A DNA stretch of 64,000 nucleotides from Marisa cornuarietis (Eukaryota; Mollusca; Gastropoda; Architaenioglossa; Ampullariidae): contig SMMW01000001.1 in assembly GCA_004794655.1 (NCBI GenBank), positions 11,760,501 through 11,824,500 on the forward strand, given 5' to 3'. This document shows positions 12,226 through 39,746 of this stretch, one piece after another. The translations under genes were made by a program, and so were the position numbers. Each line of letters opens with the position of its first letter. The stretch's first letter is position 1. The notes below the pieces were generated by a model that ran no database searches, was not told the DNA's origin, and worked only from the letters and a program-made list of their open reading frames with translations.

Positions 12226-13979
12226 TTTAACTTGCAAAATCAACAACTGGGCATAAGACACTGTGGTGTTTAACTTAGAATTTGAGTGTAGGTTTTTGTT
12301 ATGGCAGAATTTCCGAGCAGAAAAAAGTGCTCCGTTGCCGTCAAGGTTTGATTGTTGGCATATGTTGGGATGTTCACATGTAGAACAGGTCAGTGCCATG
12401 GTAAATGGTAAAAATAAAGTTGCACCCTGCTGGGTAGGCCGAGGAAGTTTTTCTAGTCAATATTCTTGGCAAGATTAAAACTAGAGACTCGATCCAAAGG
12501 CACATGTGTAAACCGAATGTGTACAGAACCTCCCAAACAAAACCTCTATTATCCCTTAAATTATAAATGCCAGATTAATAATAAACTAGATTTAAAAAAA
12601 GGTGAACTGACTGAATGAGACTTGACTGCAACAAGAATACCAGAATGAATCTCATTTCTCCACATCTGCATGCTGTTCTGCTTGCTGTTATCATAAAGGA
12701 AGCATTCAGATGACAATGAACTCCAAAGAAGTTCTGTGATTCCGATTTTTCACAATCAGACTAGTAGAAATAGACTTGCAGATGCAGATGTGTGTATTTG
12801 TAGGTGTAGACACACATATGGTGCACTATACATGCCTTTAGACCAAAATTTTACATGCTTACATAGCAAACTTGGTTAACCACGTGCAATTCAAAAGACG
12901 TCGGGTAGCATGCTTGTAAATTGATCACACATGAAAATGGCAACAAGAGTGATGTCCCTTCACACTACTGGGTGCTTTCTTTTTGTCTCAACCCTGGCTT
13001 GGTGTATTTTGAATTTTGTTGTCCTGTATAATTCTGTTCAATGCCTGCACCAAGTCTTTACACCATTAGACCATTTCTTTACCAAAACTCTCTGCAGCCT
13101 ATATTTCATCTAGGGCATTCTAGGCCATCTGTCTACCGTTTTCATATGATTACTTATCTCCATATCTCTGCAGTTATAACTTTTTGTTCCTGATTTATGG
13201 ACCATGCAGTCTTCACAATTTCTCATCTACAGGATATGTAATTCATCACTACACTTCTTGCTGTGTAGACTTAGGACCGAAGGGTGTAGAAGGCATTGAC
13301 TGCACACCTGGCTCTTGGTACATAAAATTTCTCGCCTGCATCATCATTATTACATGTTCTTTCTTGGTTCTACACTTGATCATTTTGGCACATTATTATT
13401 ATTTGTTCTTGATTTGGTAAAGCACTTGATAGGGGGAAAATGTGCTATAGACAACCTCATTCTTGTGCACATCCGTATACGAAAAATGGATATTCAACAC
13501 CTCTGCACCTCGACTAAAGGTGCATTCCCACAATGGTTCTGAAATGGTTTTCTTATTAAAAGTATAACAGAAATTTTAATGGCCAACATAAGAAAATCTC
13601 AAATCACCACAAAACATTGAAAGTGCTCAGAAAAACTACAAAATACATGCGGCAAACAAACCAGATTCTGGTCACCACTGAACTGATTTTAAACATACTA
13701 CCAAAAGCACACACCCACTCATGATAAAAATCAAAGCTGATGTCAAAGATGAGCTAACAAGGTATTAACTTGTTTTCTTGAGATGATGAGAGCAAGTCTC
13801 GGAGTAAAAAAAAAAAAAAAAAATCAGAAGGGGATAAAGATAAACCACAGGTTTCAAACATCACAAAACCCCCAAAGCTGTTGAAATATCAAAAATTTAC
13901 AAGCATTTATGTACAATCCAATACAAAATTATCTTTCAACAGCAGTGTTGCATTATCATCACACCAATACCAGAAATAA

Positions 13980-29324
<15,345 letters not shown>

Positions 29325-30685
29325 TTTGTTAACGTAACCGAAAGACGCATGCACGTCTGCGCGCCAAAGAATGACCTTCAAGAGTCAACACGAGTTGTCG
29401 ATCTTGCGACAAAAAAAGTCACAATTACCTCATTATCGGCAGATTAATTTTAACAGTTTGAAGAAAACAACGGGTGATAATTGCCATAAAACTTTTACTA
29501 CAAAATACTAAAAGTCAAAAGAAAAATTGAGGCTGTTTACGCTACACCATTTTCTTTGAAGTAACAAGTCGTGTAACATGTCGTCTGCTTCGCCCAGCCG
29601 ATGACCCATACATATTCACAATATTTTTTATATTTTTTTAAAATAGTATCTCACAATAACTTTCGACAGGCCTGACAAAAAAACACCTTTATTGAACGGG
29701 CCTTCCGCTGCTCGCCAGGTTAGGCAAATTTCTCTCCTGCGATTTTTTTTTTTTTTACCTCTCAGTAAACGAAGGCAAAGTCAGATGACAAAATGTGTTT
29801 AGAAGAAAAGCTAATTATCACATAATTGCTGAATAAAAATATAATGCAGCATTAAAAGAACTACGCTTTCTCGATCTTGCTACAGAATCTTAAGAACATT
29901 CTAGTGTTAATATGGGTTCTATTTATGGTGTAGGAAAAAACGTGTAAATCATTGCAGGGCAGAAACCCTAGATGCACAAAATAAGATGTATAGGTAATCT
30001 CATTCTCTTACATCCTAACTCTTTTTCACACACATAAGTCAATATACTTTATAAATTACATGTCTCTTTATTGCATAATCATAACAGTAATTTGTACTTG
30101 TAGGTGCCCATTAAAGAGTTGACTGCACAGATTATCACAAAACATCCAAATATTATTTATTTATTCTATGCTCCATCACCATTATTATGCAAACCTATTA
30201 GTTCCTTATGCCTTGCACAATAAAATGTGTAGGTGTGCACATGCACACACACAGCCTTCTCATACTGAAATGAAAGGTTATACCAATTAAGATTACCGTA
30301 CATATTCTATAATTAAGACTACAAAACTGGACCGTAGTGCTTATTTAAATCCGTATCATGAAATAAGTGTTTTGTTTAAATACACTATTTTTTAATCCTC
30401 CCACATGTGTTTATGCAATGTACACAAATATTTTTGGTTCAAGTCTGATGAGAATGCAAAAATGATAGAATATGGCTTTAATAATTTACTTGTAACCAAA
30501 GTGACAATTAGAAGCCATGCAAGCACATCCATTACTGTTGGAAGCTACAAGCCTTAAAGCATAATGATAACAAAATGCAGGAGTTGAAGGTGAATGCAAC
30601 AGAAAAACAAACGAGGTATTTATTTACACTTGAAAGGTATCCAGAACAGAATCCAATTTTTATCGTAAGTCACAATGAATAAGAC
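29325..30685. other. ADSS 5' region and GCC1 3' UTR
   Basis: Tandem minus-strand spacing of 1.36 kb between the GCC1 stop and the ADSS start. The part next to ADSS (about 29400-29750) should hold its promoter; I see no TATA box placed convincingly. Nearer GCC1 there is AT-rich 3' UTR. No ORF of note. Confidence 0.5.
30619..30624 (-). terminator. Possible GCC1 polyadenylation signal
   Basis: TTTATT on the plus strand (AATAAA in the GCC1 sense), about 62 bp past the stop codon. Others exist further on, so the site in use is not certain. Confidence 0.4.
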
Positions 30686-33600
30686 TCATAATTTCATGTG
30701 TACACTAGACTTTACAAGTTCTTTTTCTGCAGGACTGAACTGGAGTATTGTGGCAATAGCTTTAAGCATCTGTGTCTTTCCATGGGTGTCGTAAGAGGTA
30801 CTGACTAGAAACTTAAGAAAAACATTTTTAAGGTATTCTAAATTGGCACTCTCTCTACTTTTGTCTCGTTCAAGTTTGTGGATTTGTTCTTCTAATTTCT
30901 GCAAACCCTCTTGGGATTTCTCTTCCTTTAGACTCATAGAATGTTGGAGCTCTCTTAAAGCGTTCTCAAGCTGGTGCTTGTGTCGTCTGAGCCCCACTAT
31001 TTCTACATCCTGCCTTGCTTTTTCTTGAGCAAAGTGGAGAAGGGTTGCTTCCCCTTGAGCAGAGGGATGCATTAGCAACTGTGCTACCGTGTCATTTACA
31101 TCTGCTTCCCCTTGGAGCAGACCATCTCCATCGCGCAGGCTCTCCAGACTCAAATCTTTCATACGTGAGTAGTAGTCATGAGATGATGATCGCAGATTAT
31201 CAATTTCCTGGTCTTTTTCTGCTAATAGGGCAACTGTCCTCTCTCTTTGTTTCTTTGCCTCCTGTTCCAGAACAAAAATTTCCTTCTGGTGAGCGTTCTT
31301 CAGATGGCCTAGCTCTGCCTTGTGAGCATCTGCTTGAGCCAGCATGGAACGACTTAGGCTGTCAATTTTCAGCTGCAGTTGCTCAACCTCTTCTAGGTGA
31401 TGTGTAGAAGATGTCTTCAGCCGTTCTCGAAGATCTGACACTTGCTCCTTCAATATGTCCACTTCTTTTGATGATGACTTTTCCTAACAAAAACAAAAAA
31501 ACAGATGTGATGAAAACTGGTCCTAATTTTTAAGCAGATAAAAAATTTGATAATTTATGTGGAAGGAAGAACATTCTTACTACATGAAAATACTGAAAAC
31601 AAAAGATCTTCTAGCATGGTGAAAACTTTGGGAAAGCAATATGCTGAATACCAATTGTATCTGTTCAGTTTGTCAGGCTATATTCCTAACATAATATTAG
31701 CTTCTTTAATGCTAGAAAAATCCTGCCCTGCTTGTGCGTTTTAAAGGCAGATATACAAACAAGTAAGTTATTAAAGCCTCTTATCATTTTTGCAGCTCTC
31801 AGGTATTTCAAAAGAGTGTGGCCAAACAGCTAAAAAAAATTATTATAGTACTTCAAGACTTAAACTCTTTCAGTGATAAAGCAAACATTCCATGCTATCA
31901 CCTACTCCAAAAAGATGTCTGTGATTTGGTAAAAATGTTAAAATAGACTATTTTGTGTTATACTATAGACAGCGAGACAGCCATCTCCTGACCTTATGTT
32001 TACTTTTCAATACAGACTGGGCACGGAGTTTGTAGCGTTCATAATCTTCCTTCAGTTGCTCAAGCTCTTCTTTGAAGTATTCACATGACGTACATTCACT
32101 TTTCACCTGACTCTCCAGAGTGAACAGTTCTGTGTAAGGAAGCAAAAGTAAAGGGTAAAAGAATAATGCATCTAGCAAAACTGCATAATACAGATGCATA
32201 CCTTCTCAAACTCAAATAACATAAAAGAATGCAAATTTAGGGCTTGTGTGCAAATTCTCTCTCTCACACACACATATCTGTATGAGCATAAAAAACATAA
32301 GCAAGGGTTTTATTACTTACAGCTACAGCAAGATCATTAAATTTGTTATTCATTGTTAACTGCGTCACAAGAATACATCAAGAAGTGAAAATATTTAGGA
32401 TAATACAAAATAAAAAATCTTGACAATATCAATACTGTACATCTTCTTTTGCTATACTGCTTTCATTTTTTTAATTAAGTTATTGTCAAGCATTTACAGA
32501 ACAACCTTTCTACTACACTGAACAGAGACTGAAGTCAAGGCTCACAAAGTGAAATTCACCTTACCACTAAGATCTAAAGGTTTCTCAGATTTTTGATTAG
32601 CAGCCATGAGTGTCTTCTTCAGGTGTAAGATTTGATCAAAGAGGGCCTGAGCATCAAGGTTCTCATCTTCATTACTCTTGCTGCTATATGGTTTGGAAGC
32701 CCGAACCAAAGCAGTGTTTTCAATGTCCAGTTGTGTCACACGTTCTTTCAGCTTGTTTATAGCCTCAAGAAAGATAGTAATAAATTGTTCATATAAAGAT
32801 TTATTTCAAAAGCAGGTATTCCAAAGCACTGCAAATCCAAACATGCCTGAAATAAATTACCATTCCTGGATCTGACCATTCAAGAGACAACATTTTCTTG
32901 CAAAAACATATAGTCTAAGTGATAATTTTTGCATCGTTAGTCTTATGTAACACTTATGCAGTGAACGTTGAGTAATGCTACACAACTTTATGCTTTTTGT
33001 TAGTTATGATACACCCTAATTGTTTTAGAGCTTTCCTGTATGTTTTTAAAAGCAATTACAATATGAACTCATCTATGTCACCACCTGTTGATCCTGGAAG
33101 CGAAGACGTTCATAGTTGCCAACAACTTCCGAAAGTTCCGACAGTTTTTCCTCAAGACTAGAGATACGTTCTTCGCTTTGCTTGGAATGCTGCTGTAGAC
33201 GATGTTCAGCTTCAGCTGCCTTGTGCTGTTCCTGAGACACAATCCTCTGGTGGTCATTCTGCATATGGAAACACAATTAATTTCTTTGATTCATGCCTGT
33301 GGTATACCAAGCCTTCCAAATTTCTGGAACATGTTGAGAAAAACTGCCAGAAAGTACAGAAAGCAAATCTGAATACTTTCTAATTGTGCTGTGAATCTAT
33401 AACGATGTAAGTTGGTAAAACAGTGCACATTTAAAACAGGCCAACACTAAAAAAATTTGCAATTTGAAACACCACCTTCATTTCAACCATTTCTTTCTGC
33501 AGTTCCAGCACAAAAGGTGAGGGCTGGTTGGCTTTAATCTCTGCTCTTTGCATGCGGTCTCGCACAGAGTTCAATTCCTGTGACAACTCACGTATTTTTT

Positions 33601-36600
33601 TTTCGTATTCTTCTAAGACAATGTTGTTAGTGTTTTGTTCATATAATGTCCTTCGCATTTCATCCAGCTGAAAGAACAGAAATGCATTTAAAATGTACTT
33701 TTTGCAACATCTAGAATTTTAAATTGCAAGTGGGTGACACTTTACATCAACAAGGCAAATAAAAGCCACCTCATGGTGAGAAAATCAAATTCTATGTATT
33801 ATTTTTTTCATATACTTTCCAGACAACCCAGCTATTAGAAAATTTGGCTTCTCCAGAGCTGGATAGAAGAGAGACAGCTGAGTATGGGGCGCCAAGAGGG
33901 GAATTTTCTCAAATTTGCTATTTCTAGCTATACATTGCAATGTATAATTATAGAATGCAATGTATAGCTATACATTGCATTTTATACTTATAGATTGCAT
34001 TTTATATTTATATAATTCATTCTATACTTATAGATTGCATTCTATAGCTATACATTGCATTTTATACTTATAGATTGCATTTTATATTTATACAATTCAT
34101 TCTATACTTATAGATTGCATTCTATAGCTATACATTGCAATGTATAATTATACATTGCAATGCATAGCTAGAGAGAGAAAAACTCGGTAAAAACCGAAGT
34201 GTTCATTTATGTTATACTCAGAAGTTGCTGTTCAATTCATTTTATATATACATTTCAATTCTTTAGCTATAGAATGCATTCTAGCTATACATTTGAAATC
34301 TATATTTATAGATTGCATTCTATAACTTCTGACTTGAAATGTATACGGAACGAGGCTGGCTCATTTGCATATGGGAAAAGAAGGTCAAAGACCAACCAAT
34401 CGGCGCTCATAGCAATGGCCGGAGAGTCGTCTGCTTCATTGTTGATTAGCATGAGATCGTAGAGACCAAAAAGTTTTGGTCGCAGAATGTGTTGTTTTGT
34501 TTTGTTCAAATGTGTAATGAATCCAGTGACCGTCTGTTGACCTCCCTTTCTCCTTCTTTAATCCTATTACTTGTAAGTCTTGAATTGTGTGTACTTTTAC
34601 CGGACAAAGGGAACGGCAGGGCGCAATACGAGACACTGGACAACCCACTACCTGCAATAAATTAAGGATACCAGACCGCCGTGAAGCTGAAGAATGAATT
34701 GTATAAATATAAAATGCAATCTATAAGTATAAAATGCAATGTATAGCTATACATTGCATTCTATAATTATACATTGCAATGTATAGCTAGAAATAGCAAA
34801 TTTGAGAAAATTCCCCTCTTGGCGCCCCATAGCTGAGGGTGCTTCAGGAGATGCTAACACAGAGGAAATTTGCTTGGTAGATCCTGGTTCGGTTAAAGAG
34901 CAGTTGTAGGCAAGTTCAAAATAGCGAAAGTGTCTGGTAAAGTCAATGAAGAAATGAAATAGGGAAAATAAAAGGTACAACCATATATATTAACAAAATA
35001 TAATTTTTAATGATGCAAAATGAAAAAAAAGCATCACCATCAATAAATAGTAATGGTACGAAGAAAAATCAGAACATATTCAAAAAGAACAACTAACCTG
35101 CAGTTCAAGGGCTTCTTTCTGTAAGCGTTCCTCAGAAAGCAGCTTTTGTAGTTCTCTTAGCATAACAGCATAATCTGTCTGTTCCTTTTCACGCTCCAGC
35201 TGTAGTCCTCGGATTCTATTTTTTGACTGTACAGTACAAACATCAATGTTTATTAATAATTTATATCCTCTCTTCAATGAACTTTCTGATCTTTACAGGC
35301 CTTGTGAATATGAGTAATTTGATTCTGGGTAGAAAATTCACAAATCTCTTGAGAATTTTTAAATGCATAGTGACTAAAAAGGACTTAATGCTTGTGCTGT
35401 CATAAAACGACATTTTCATCAATGTTGATATAATGCTGATGTAGGCATTTTGTTTATTCTTTATTTCATCAGGCCAAGATTCACAACTCCATCTGCACTG
35501 GTCTGCATAAAAATGCAGGGAGCCATGTCAGCTATCTTAGACACCTCAATCAAAATAGAAGCAAACTGTGGCATAAGTGAGTGCATGAATACACTAAACA
35601 GGGCAAAAAAAAACAGCTATTGCCAAACTTTTTGTTTGAATGTGAAAGATATGTGTTTTTGTAATATTTTATCTAATTAAGACTTTTATTGAATAAAAAT
35701 ACTATTTTAATCAATATTTTCATTTATCTTGTCCATGTTTTGAAAAGTAGGCTCTTCAGTCTAATATTTTTTCCTGTTTCACAATCCTTTTCTTCAAGTT
35801 CAGGACACACCTCTTGTATCTGCTGTTCAAATGTTTCCTTTCTTGCACTCCACAACACTCTGTCTTCCTCTGCCTTTCTCATCAGCTCTTCATTATCTTG
35901 CTAAAATTAATGATAAAATACAAGTTATTCGATTAAATCACAGTTGTTTTTATTGTCAATTTCTCTAAGCAGTCAAAGAGATTTAAAAAAATTGTCCCCA
36001 AGTCTCTCTCTCTCTCTCTCTCATTGTCTGTAGAGTCTTCATCTGTTAAACCTGATGTCTTACTCGTTATCTGAGTATTAAGTGTATCTGCTGATATTTA
36101 TTATTTTAATTAAAAGTATAGTGGTCTTGTTATGGCTTTTGCTATCTTAAGTGAATAATTTTGGATCATAAGTGCTGAAAGCAAACATATTATTTGAATC
36201 ATGCACTTTACAAAATCATTTTTGCTGTTGTTGGATACAGTCTACATAATATGTGATTATATCTACTAAAGTCTATAAATAATGTATACATTGTAAAGGC
36301 ATGGCATTTTCTTCTTTGACACTTTCTCTAGTGAAGTCACTAGAGGCTACTGTCACTGAGTTCTTTTTTTGTGTGGCATCCCAATCCCAGAATATATCCA
36401 GCAAGAATGCCTTTTTTACACGTCAGAAAGATCTGCTGTGTAGCCTAATGCAACAAATCTGAGGGACAAACTGCGGGGGAGCAGAAATAAACAAGAAAGA
36501 ACTGCCTTGTTCATTACAGATATAAAAATTCCAGTGTGATACACATGACCACATAAATATGTTAATGTAGAAGAAGAATACATATGGTTTATGGTTATGT

Positions 36601-39600
36601 TTTTGTCCCACATGCACTGGTTAAAAAAAAGTGCCACTTTTGCCAAATCAGCTTTTCCTTAACTCATTCATAGAGTCTAATATAAATGTGTGTGTGTGGA
36701 CTGTATTCCATAATTTTTACTTTTAAATAAGCTGAAAGGGCAGAAATCTATTCATTTCAATAGGTAAGCTTTTTTTTTCTTCAATAGAGTAACATCTCTT
36801 GACTTAGAAATAAGAAGACAACAATTTGAAGATCAGAGATTTTCCAGAAGTATCTTTCTTTTCTAAAACGATGTGACACGAAGACACACATCAAGATACT
36901 TTGTCCCCTTTGAAGCCTATTTTATACACCAAAGTTTTTTTATCATGAGTAATGTTTACTAATTTCTACATGGTGTGTGACTAGTGGATAGACATAATTT
37001 CCTATGGCTTTACAAGATGTTATTTTCATGACTAATGTATGAGCAGTCTATTTCTGCATACTTTAAAGTTAAATTATTATTTTGATATTGATTTGTTTTT
37101 CTGTCCTGTTTAATCCTCTTGGTTCAAGATAAAAATATAACATTACAATGACTGACTTATAACTGAAGATTGCAAAGACGACAGTGGGTGAAGTTTGTAT
37201 TTTATTATTGCTGCTCTGAGATAAACATTAGACCAAGAAACCTATACATTTTTGGAAAAGAGAAAACTTGAACTTTGCAATAAAAAGTAATGAAAATCGC
37301 CATGCCCGTGCTACCCGGCAAAGCCACGATCGTGGCTTGTCGAACCAAGAGGGTTAAATAACATTTTTAAAAGATTTTTTCAAGATGCTTGAAATTAGTG
37401 CAGATCAGTGTAAAGGTCAAGGTCATGCAGCTGTAGTTATAATTAGAGTATGTTTAAGGGTACAGCAACAATGTGCCAAAATTAGCTGAGGACATACTTA
37501 AAGACACTGAGCGCATATTTAGCATGTCTCAGGGTACAGTGTCAAAATTAGCACATTTAAAGACGCTGAAAATGAAGAAACTTCTTACCCGTAGTTGCTT
37601 GTTATCTGCTAAAAACTGACTTTCCATTCTGTTTTTCTCCTGTGTCAATGTTGTCATGGAAACTGTTAAAATTCTGAGCTGCTCTTTCAAAGCCTTCATC
37701 TGTGGGTTTCCATCATCTGAAGGCTAAAACAATTGGTAGAATTGCTGTTTAAAACTTGCCCATGTATCACACTTTCTCATAAAAAATAAAATGTTCTTCA
37801 GTGCAATGTTTACTTTTGCAGTAATCCTGTTTCTTTTTATTTACACAGCCACACAAAGTGGGGGAAGGGCGGGTAAAACTTAAGAATCTTTTAAGCTATA
37901 GCAAAACACTGATTTTATCAGACACTGATCAGGTTAACAAGTAATAAATGCAGTGTATAACCTGAGTGACCCCAAGTGGATCAACTGCTGCCTCAGAACT
38001 AGCTATTTGTGCAGCATTTTGAGGTTCCCTTGATCTTACAGCTTCCCCACACATTCTGTCTCCTCTTGCCATATCAGAAGAACTGAGAGCCGCAAGACTA
38101 GCCTCAAGTGCCTCTTTCTCCTTTGCCAGGGATTTGTATGCCGCCACCACATCTGTGAAAGCATACCAACAGATTAGCTACCACTTGTGTTGATTAAGCT
38201 TGCATCTTTTTCAAGAGAACCACTTCTAGTAACAATAATGCTGATTGATCCACTAACCCATTCTCTCACTTCTTAGGCTTCTAGTGATTTGTCTCATCAA
38301 AATAGTTCATGTACTTTGACTCCTGTGCAAAAATGGCTAGTGAATAGCCTACAAGTTAAAGAAATGGCATTAAAAACCAAAGGTACATACTAGCTGATTG
38401 GCTACTTGTGTGATATAACTTACCTCCTCCTACACTCTAGAGGGTTGGGAAAAGTAAGGCAGCTAGGTTGACCCCCAAGATAAGCAAGGCCTCTGACAAC
38501 TCACTCCTCTATAACCTTAATGTCGTGGGACTACCTGTTACACCAATTTTTTTACTGTCTTCATGTCTTTATTGTATGTCTTTAATATTCTGTCTACTCT
38601 GTTGTCCGTCTTTCCATTTCTTGTTGTTCATATAATTTGATTCAAGCGCAAATCACATGCTCCTGTATGAGCGATTCTACACTATATAATTTTAGGATTT
38701 TTAGTCACTGCTAAACAGTGGAACTCTCCCCCCCCCCAACCATATCTGCCACCTACCCACTATCAAATCGTTTAAACATGCACTAAAATCACATCTGTTC
38801 CATGAGCACCATTCCTCACATCAATCTACATAATGCTAGTCAATTTTCTAACCTTTTCTTTCGCCTTTTTTTGTGTATTGACTAGTTTGCCTGCTTACCT
38901 TCTTCTGCAGGTTTAACTCTCAATCCTTACTCTTCGTTTCCTAATTCCTCTTTGCATCTTCTATGTTTGTCTTTTATTACTTGTCTACATGGTTGTAAAT
39001 CCTTCCATCTTTTGTATGCTGTTCATGTCCCATTCTTGTCTTAAGTGCTGAGAGCATGCTCCTTCATGAGCGTGATCATGCACTACATAAATCACACTTT
39101 TTAAAATTATTATTATTACATTAAATTTTTTGTGACCTGTAGATATCTTCCATTCCTTTTAAGCACGCACTGCCTTCTTTCCATGCATTCAGCTTTGGAG
39201 CACAATGTCATAAAGCATCAAAAATACTGTTGGACCTTTATTAGATTTTATAACTTAAAAATTAACCTCATCACCAGAGTTCTAGTTCAGGTAACTAAAC
39301 GAAGCTCATTATATTTACAAGTTATAATCTGAGATTTTTTCACTGTCAAGATTCAGTAAAAGCTATTCTGAACCTCTCTGCTGTAGATGCTTCAAACCGC
39401 TTCACAGCTATACAAGTATAAAGTCATCTCTGCACTTTAGAAGTATTTCTTTCAGCCACAATTTGAGTAGGAAGAAGAGCTTTTTTTCAATAAAGGCTGC
39501 AAAGGCAGTCCTATTCCACATTGTACCTCACTTTTTTTCCCCTTTAAAATGTGAGTACTGATATGGGGGTGGTAGAGAAGAAACTACAGTGAAGGAGACT

Positions 39601-39746
39601 GAATAAAATGGATAAAAAAGGGACTGTTTCTGGAGGAAGTCTCTTCAGCAGTTGTGTCTACCTCTAAGCTTGTCTTTGTATTGCTGCAGCTGATCCTTCA
39701 GGCTCTCAATGATTTTGCGCGAGTCATTCCTGCTAGCACGATCCAT
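30686..39746 (-). CDS. GCC1: GRIP and coiled-coil protein 1 (GCC88-type golgin), 10 coding exons
   Basis: A trans-Golgi golgin that tethers endosome-derived vesicles; its GRIP domain binds ARL1-GTP. Exons 5' to 3': 39746-39662, 38152-37962, 37723-37589, 35900-35811, 35226-35098, 33667-33476, 33258-33085, 32763-32565, 32129-31993, 31483-30686. They sum to 2130 nt, 709 codons plus stop (human about 775). It is almost all coiled coil. Stretches like vertebrate GCC1 are VVAAYKSLAKEKEALEAS (residues about 29-46), YAVMLRELQKLLSEER, QAINKLKERVTQLDIEN and YERYKLRAQSVLKSKHK. The GRIP domain is at about 655-703 (NLEYLKNVFLKFL...ATILQFSPAEKEL) with the ARL1-contacting Tyr present. GCC2 was considered, but the C terminus and the length fit GCC1. 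The start MDRASRND is the first ATG giving a plausible N terminus; 5' UTR exons must lie upstream. Divergent from SLC35B2. Confidence 0.93.
33883..34830. mobile_element. 948-bp transposon-like element with 139-bp terminal inverted repeats (GCC1 intron 5)
   Basis: The left 33884-34022 and right 34692-34830 ends are inverted copies differing at one base of 139; they begin ATGGGGCGCCAAGAGGGGAA. AGCTGAG lies directly outside each end (33876-33882 and 34831-34837), a clear target duplication. Within the left arm an 80-bp unit of TATAGCTATACATTGCATT-like palindromic steps is repeated in tandem (33966-34045, 34046-34125). The roughly 500-bp core (about 34170-34690) is unlike the arms and has no long ORF. 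It contains ATTTGCAT, CCAAT and a perfect hairpin GACCAAAA-AG-TTTTGGTC. No transposase: a non-autonomous element of a family I cannot name. Confidence 0.88.
33966..34160 (+). repeat. 80-bp tandem repeat built of short palindromes
   Basis: Two full units and a partial one of an AT-rich 80-bp sequence made of alternating TATAGCTATACATTGCAT and TATACTTATAGATTGCAT blocks. The second unit matches the right-hand terminus of the host element better than the first does. Confidence 0.82.
36008..36024 (+). repeat. (TC)n microsatellite
   Basis: Short TC tract in GCC1 intron 3. Confidence 0.7.
37109..37357. mobile_element. TTAA-flanked MITE, about 249 bp (GCC1 intron 3)
   Basis: Ends read TTAATCCTCTTGGTTC (37109) and GAACCAAGAGGGTTAA (to 37357), inverted copies with TTAA at each border, as expected for piggyBac-type target sites. 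The right part holds an 18-bp perfect palindrome, AAGCCACGATCGTGGCTT, at 37321-37338. No coding content. Confidence 0.68.
38705..39120 (+). mobile_element. CR1/L2-like LINE 3' fragment (GCC1 intron 1)
   Basis: Translates in broken frames as WNSLPPP then SNRLNMH-like sequence, matching the C terminus (WNSLPHHIR...FKRSLKTYLF) of the LINE at 19.9-22.6 kb. It ends in CATGCACTACATAAATCAC and an ATT-repeat tail at about 39105-39120. A related stretch at 38560-38690 may be an older copy. Oriented opposite to GCC1. Confidence 0.7.

Larger units (their letters stand above)
10077..13979. other. Convergent 3' region between NAA40 and ADSS
   Basis: Holds the NAA40 3' UTR and, from the other side, the ADSS 3' UTR of unknown length. 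AT-rich, with poly-A and poly-T runs and a (TG)n tract at about 12186-12225. No further gene is seen. Short ORFs here have no recognisable motif. Confidence 0.5.

Noticed and set aside
34199..34462. ORF in the core of the 948-bp element as a transposase or cargo protein
   Set aside because: Low complexity in its first half, no motif, and the reverse strand is open to a similar extent.
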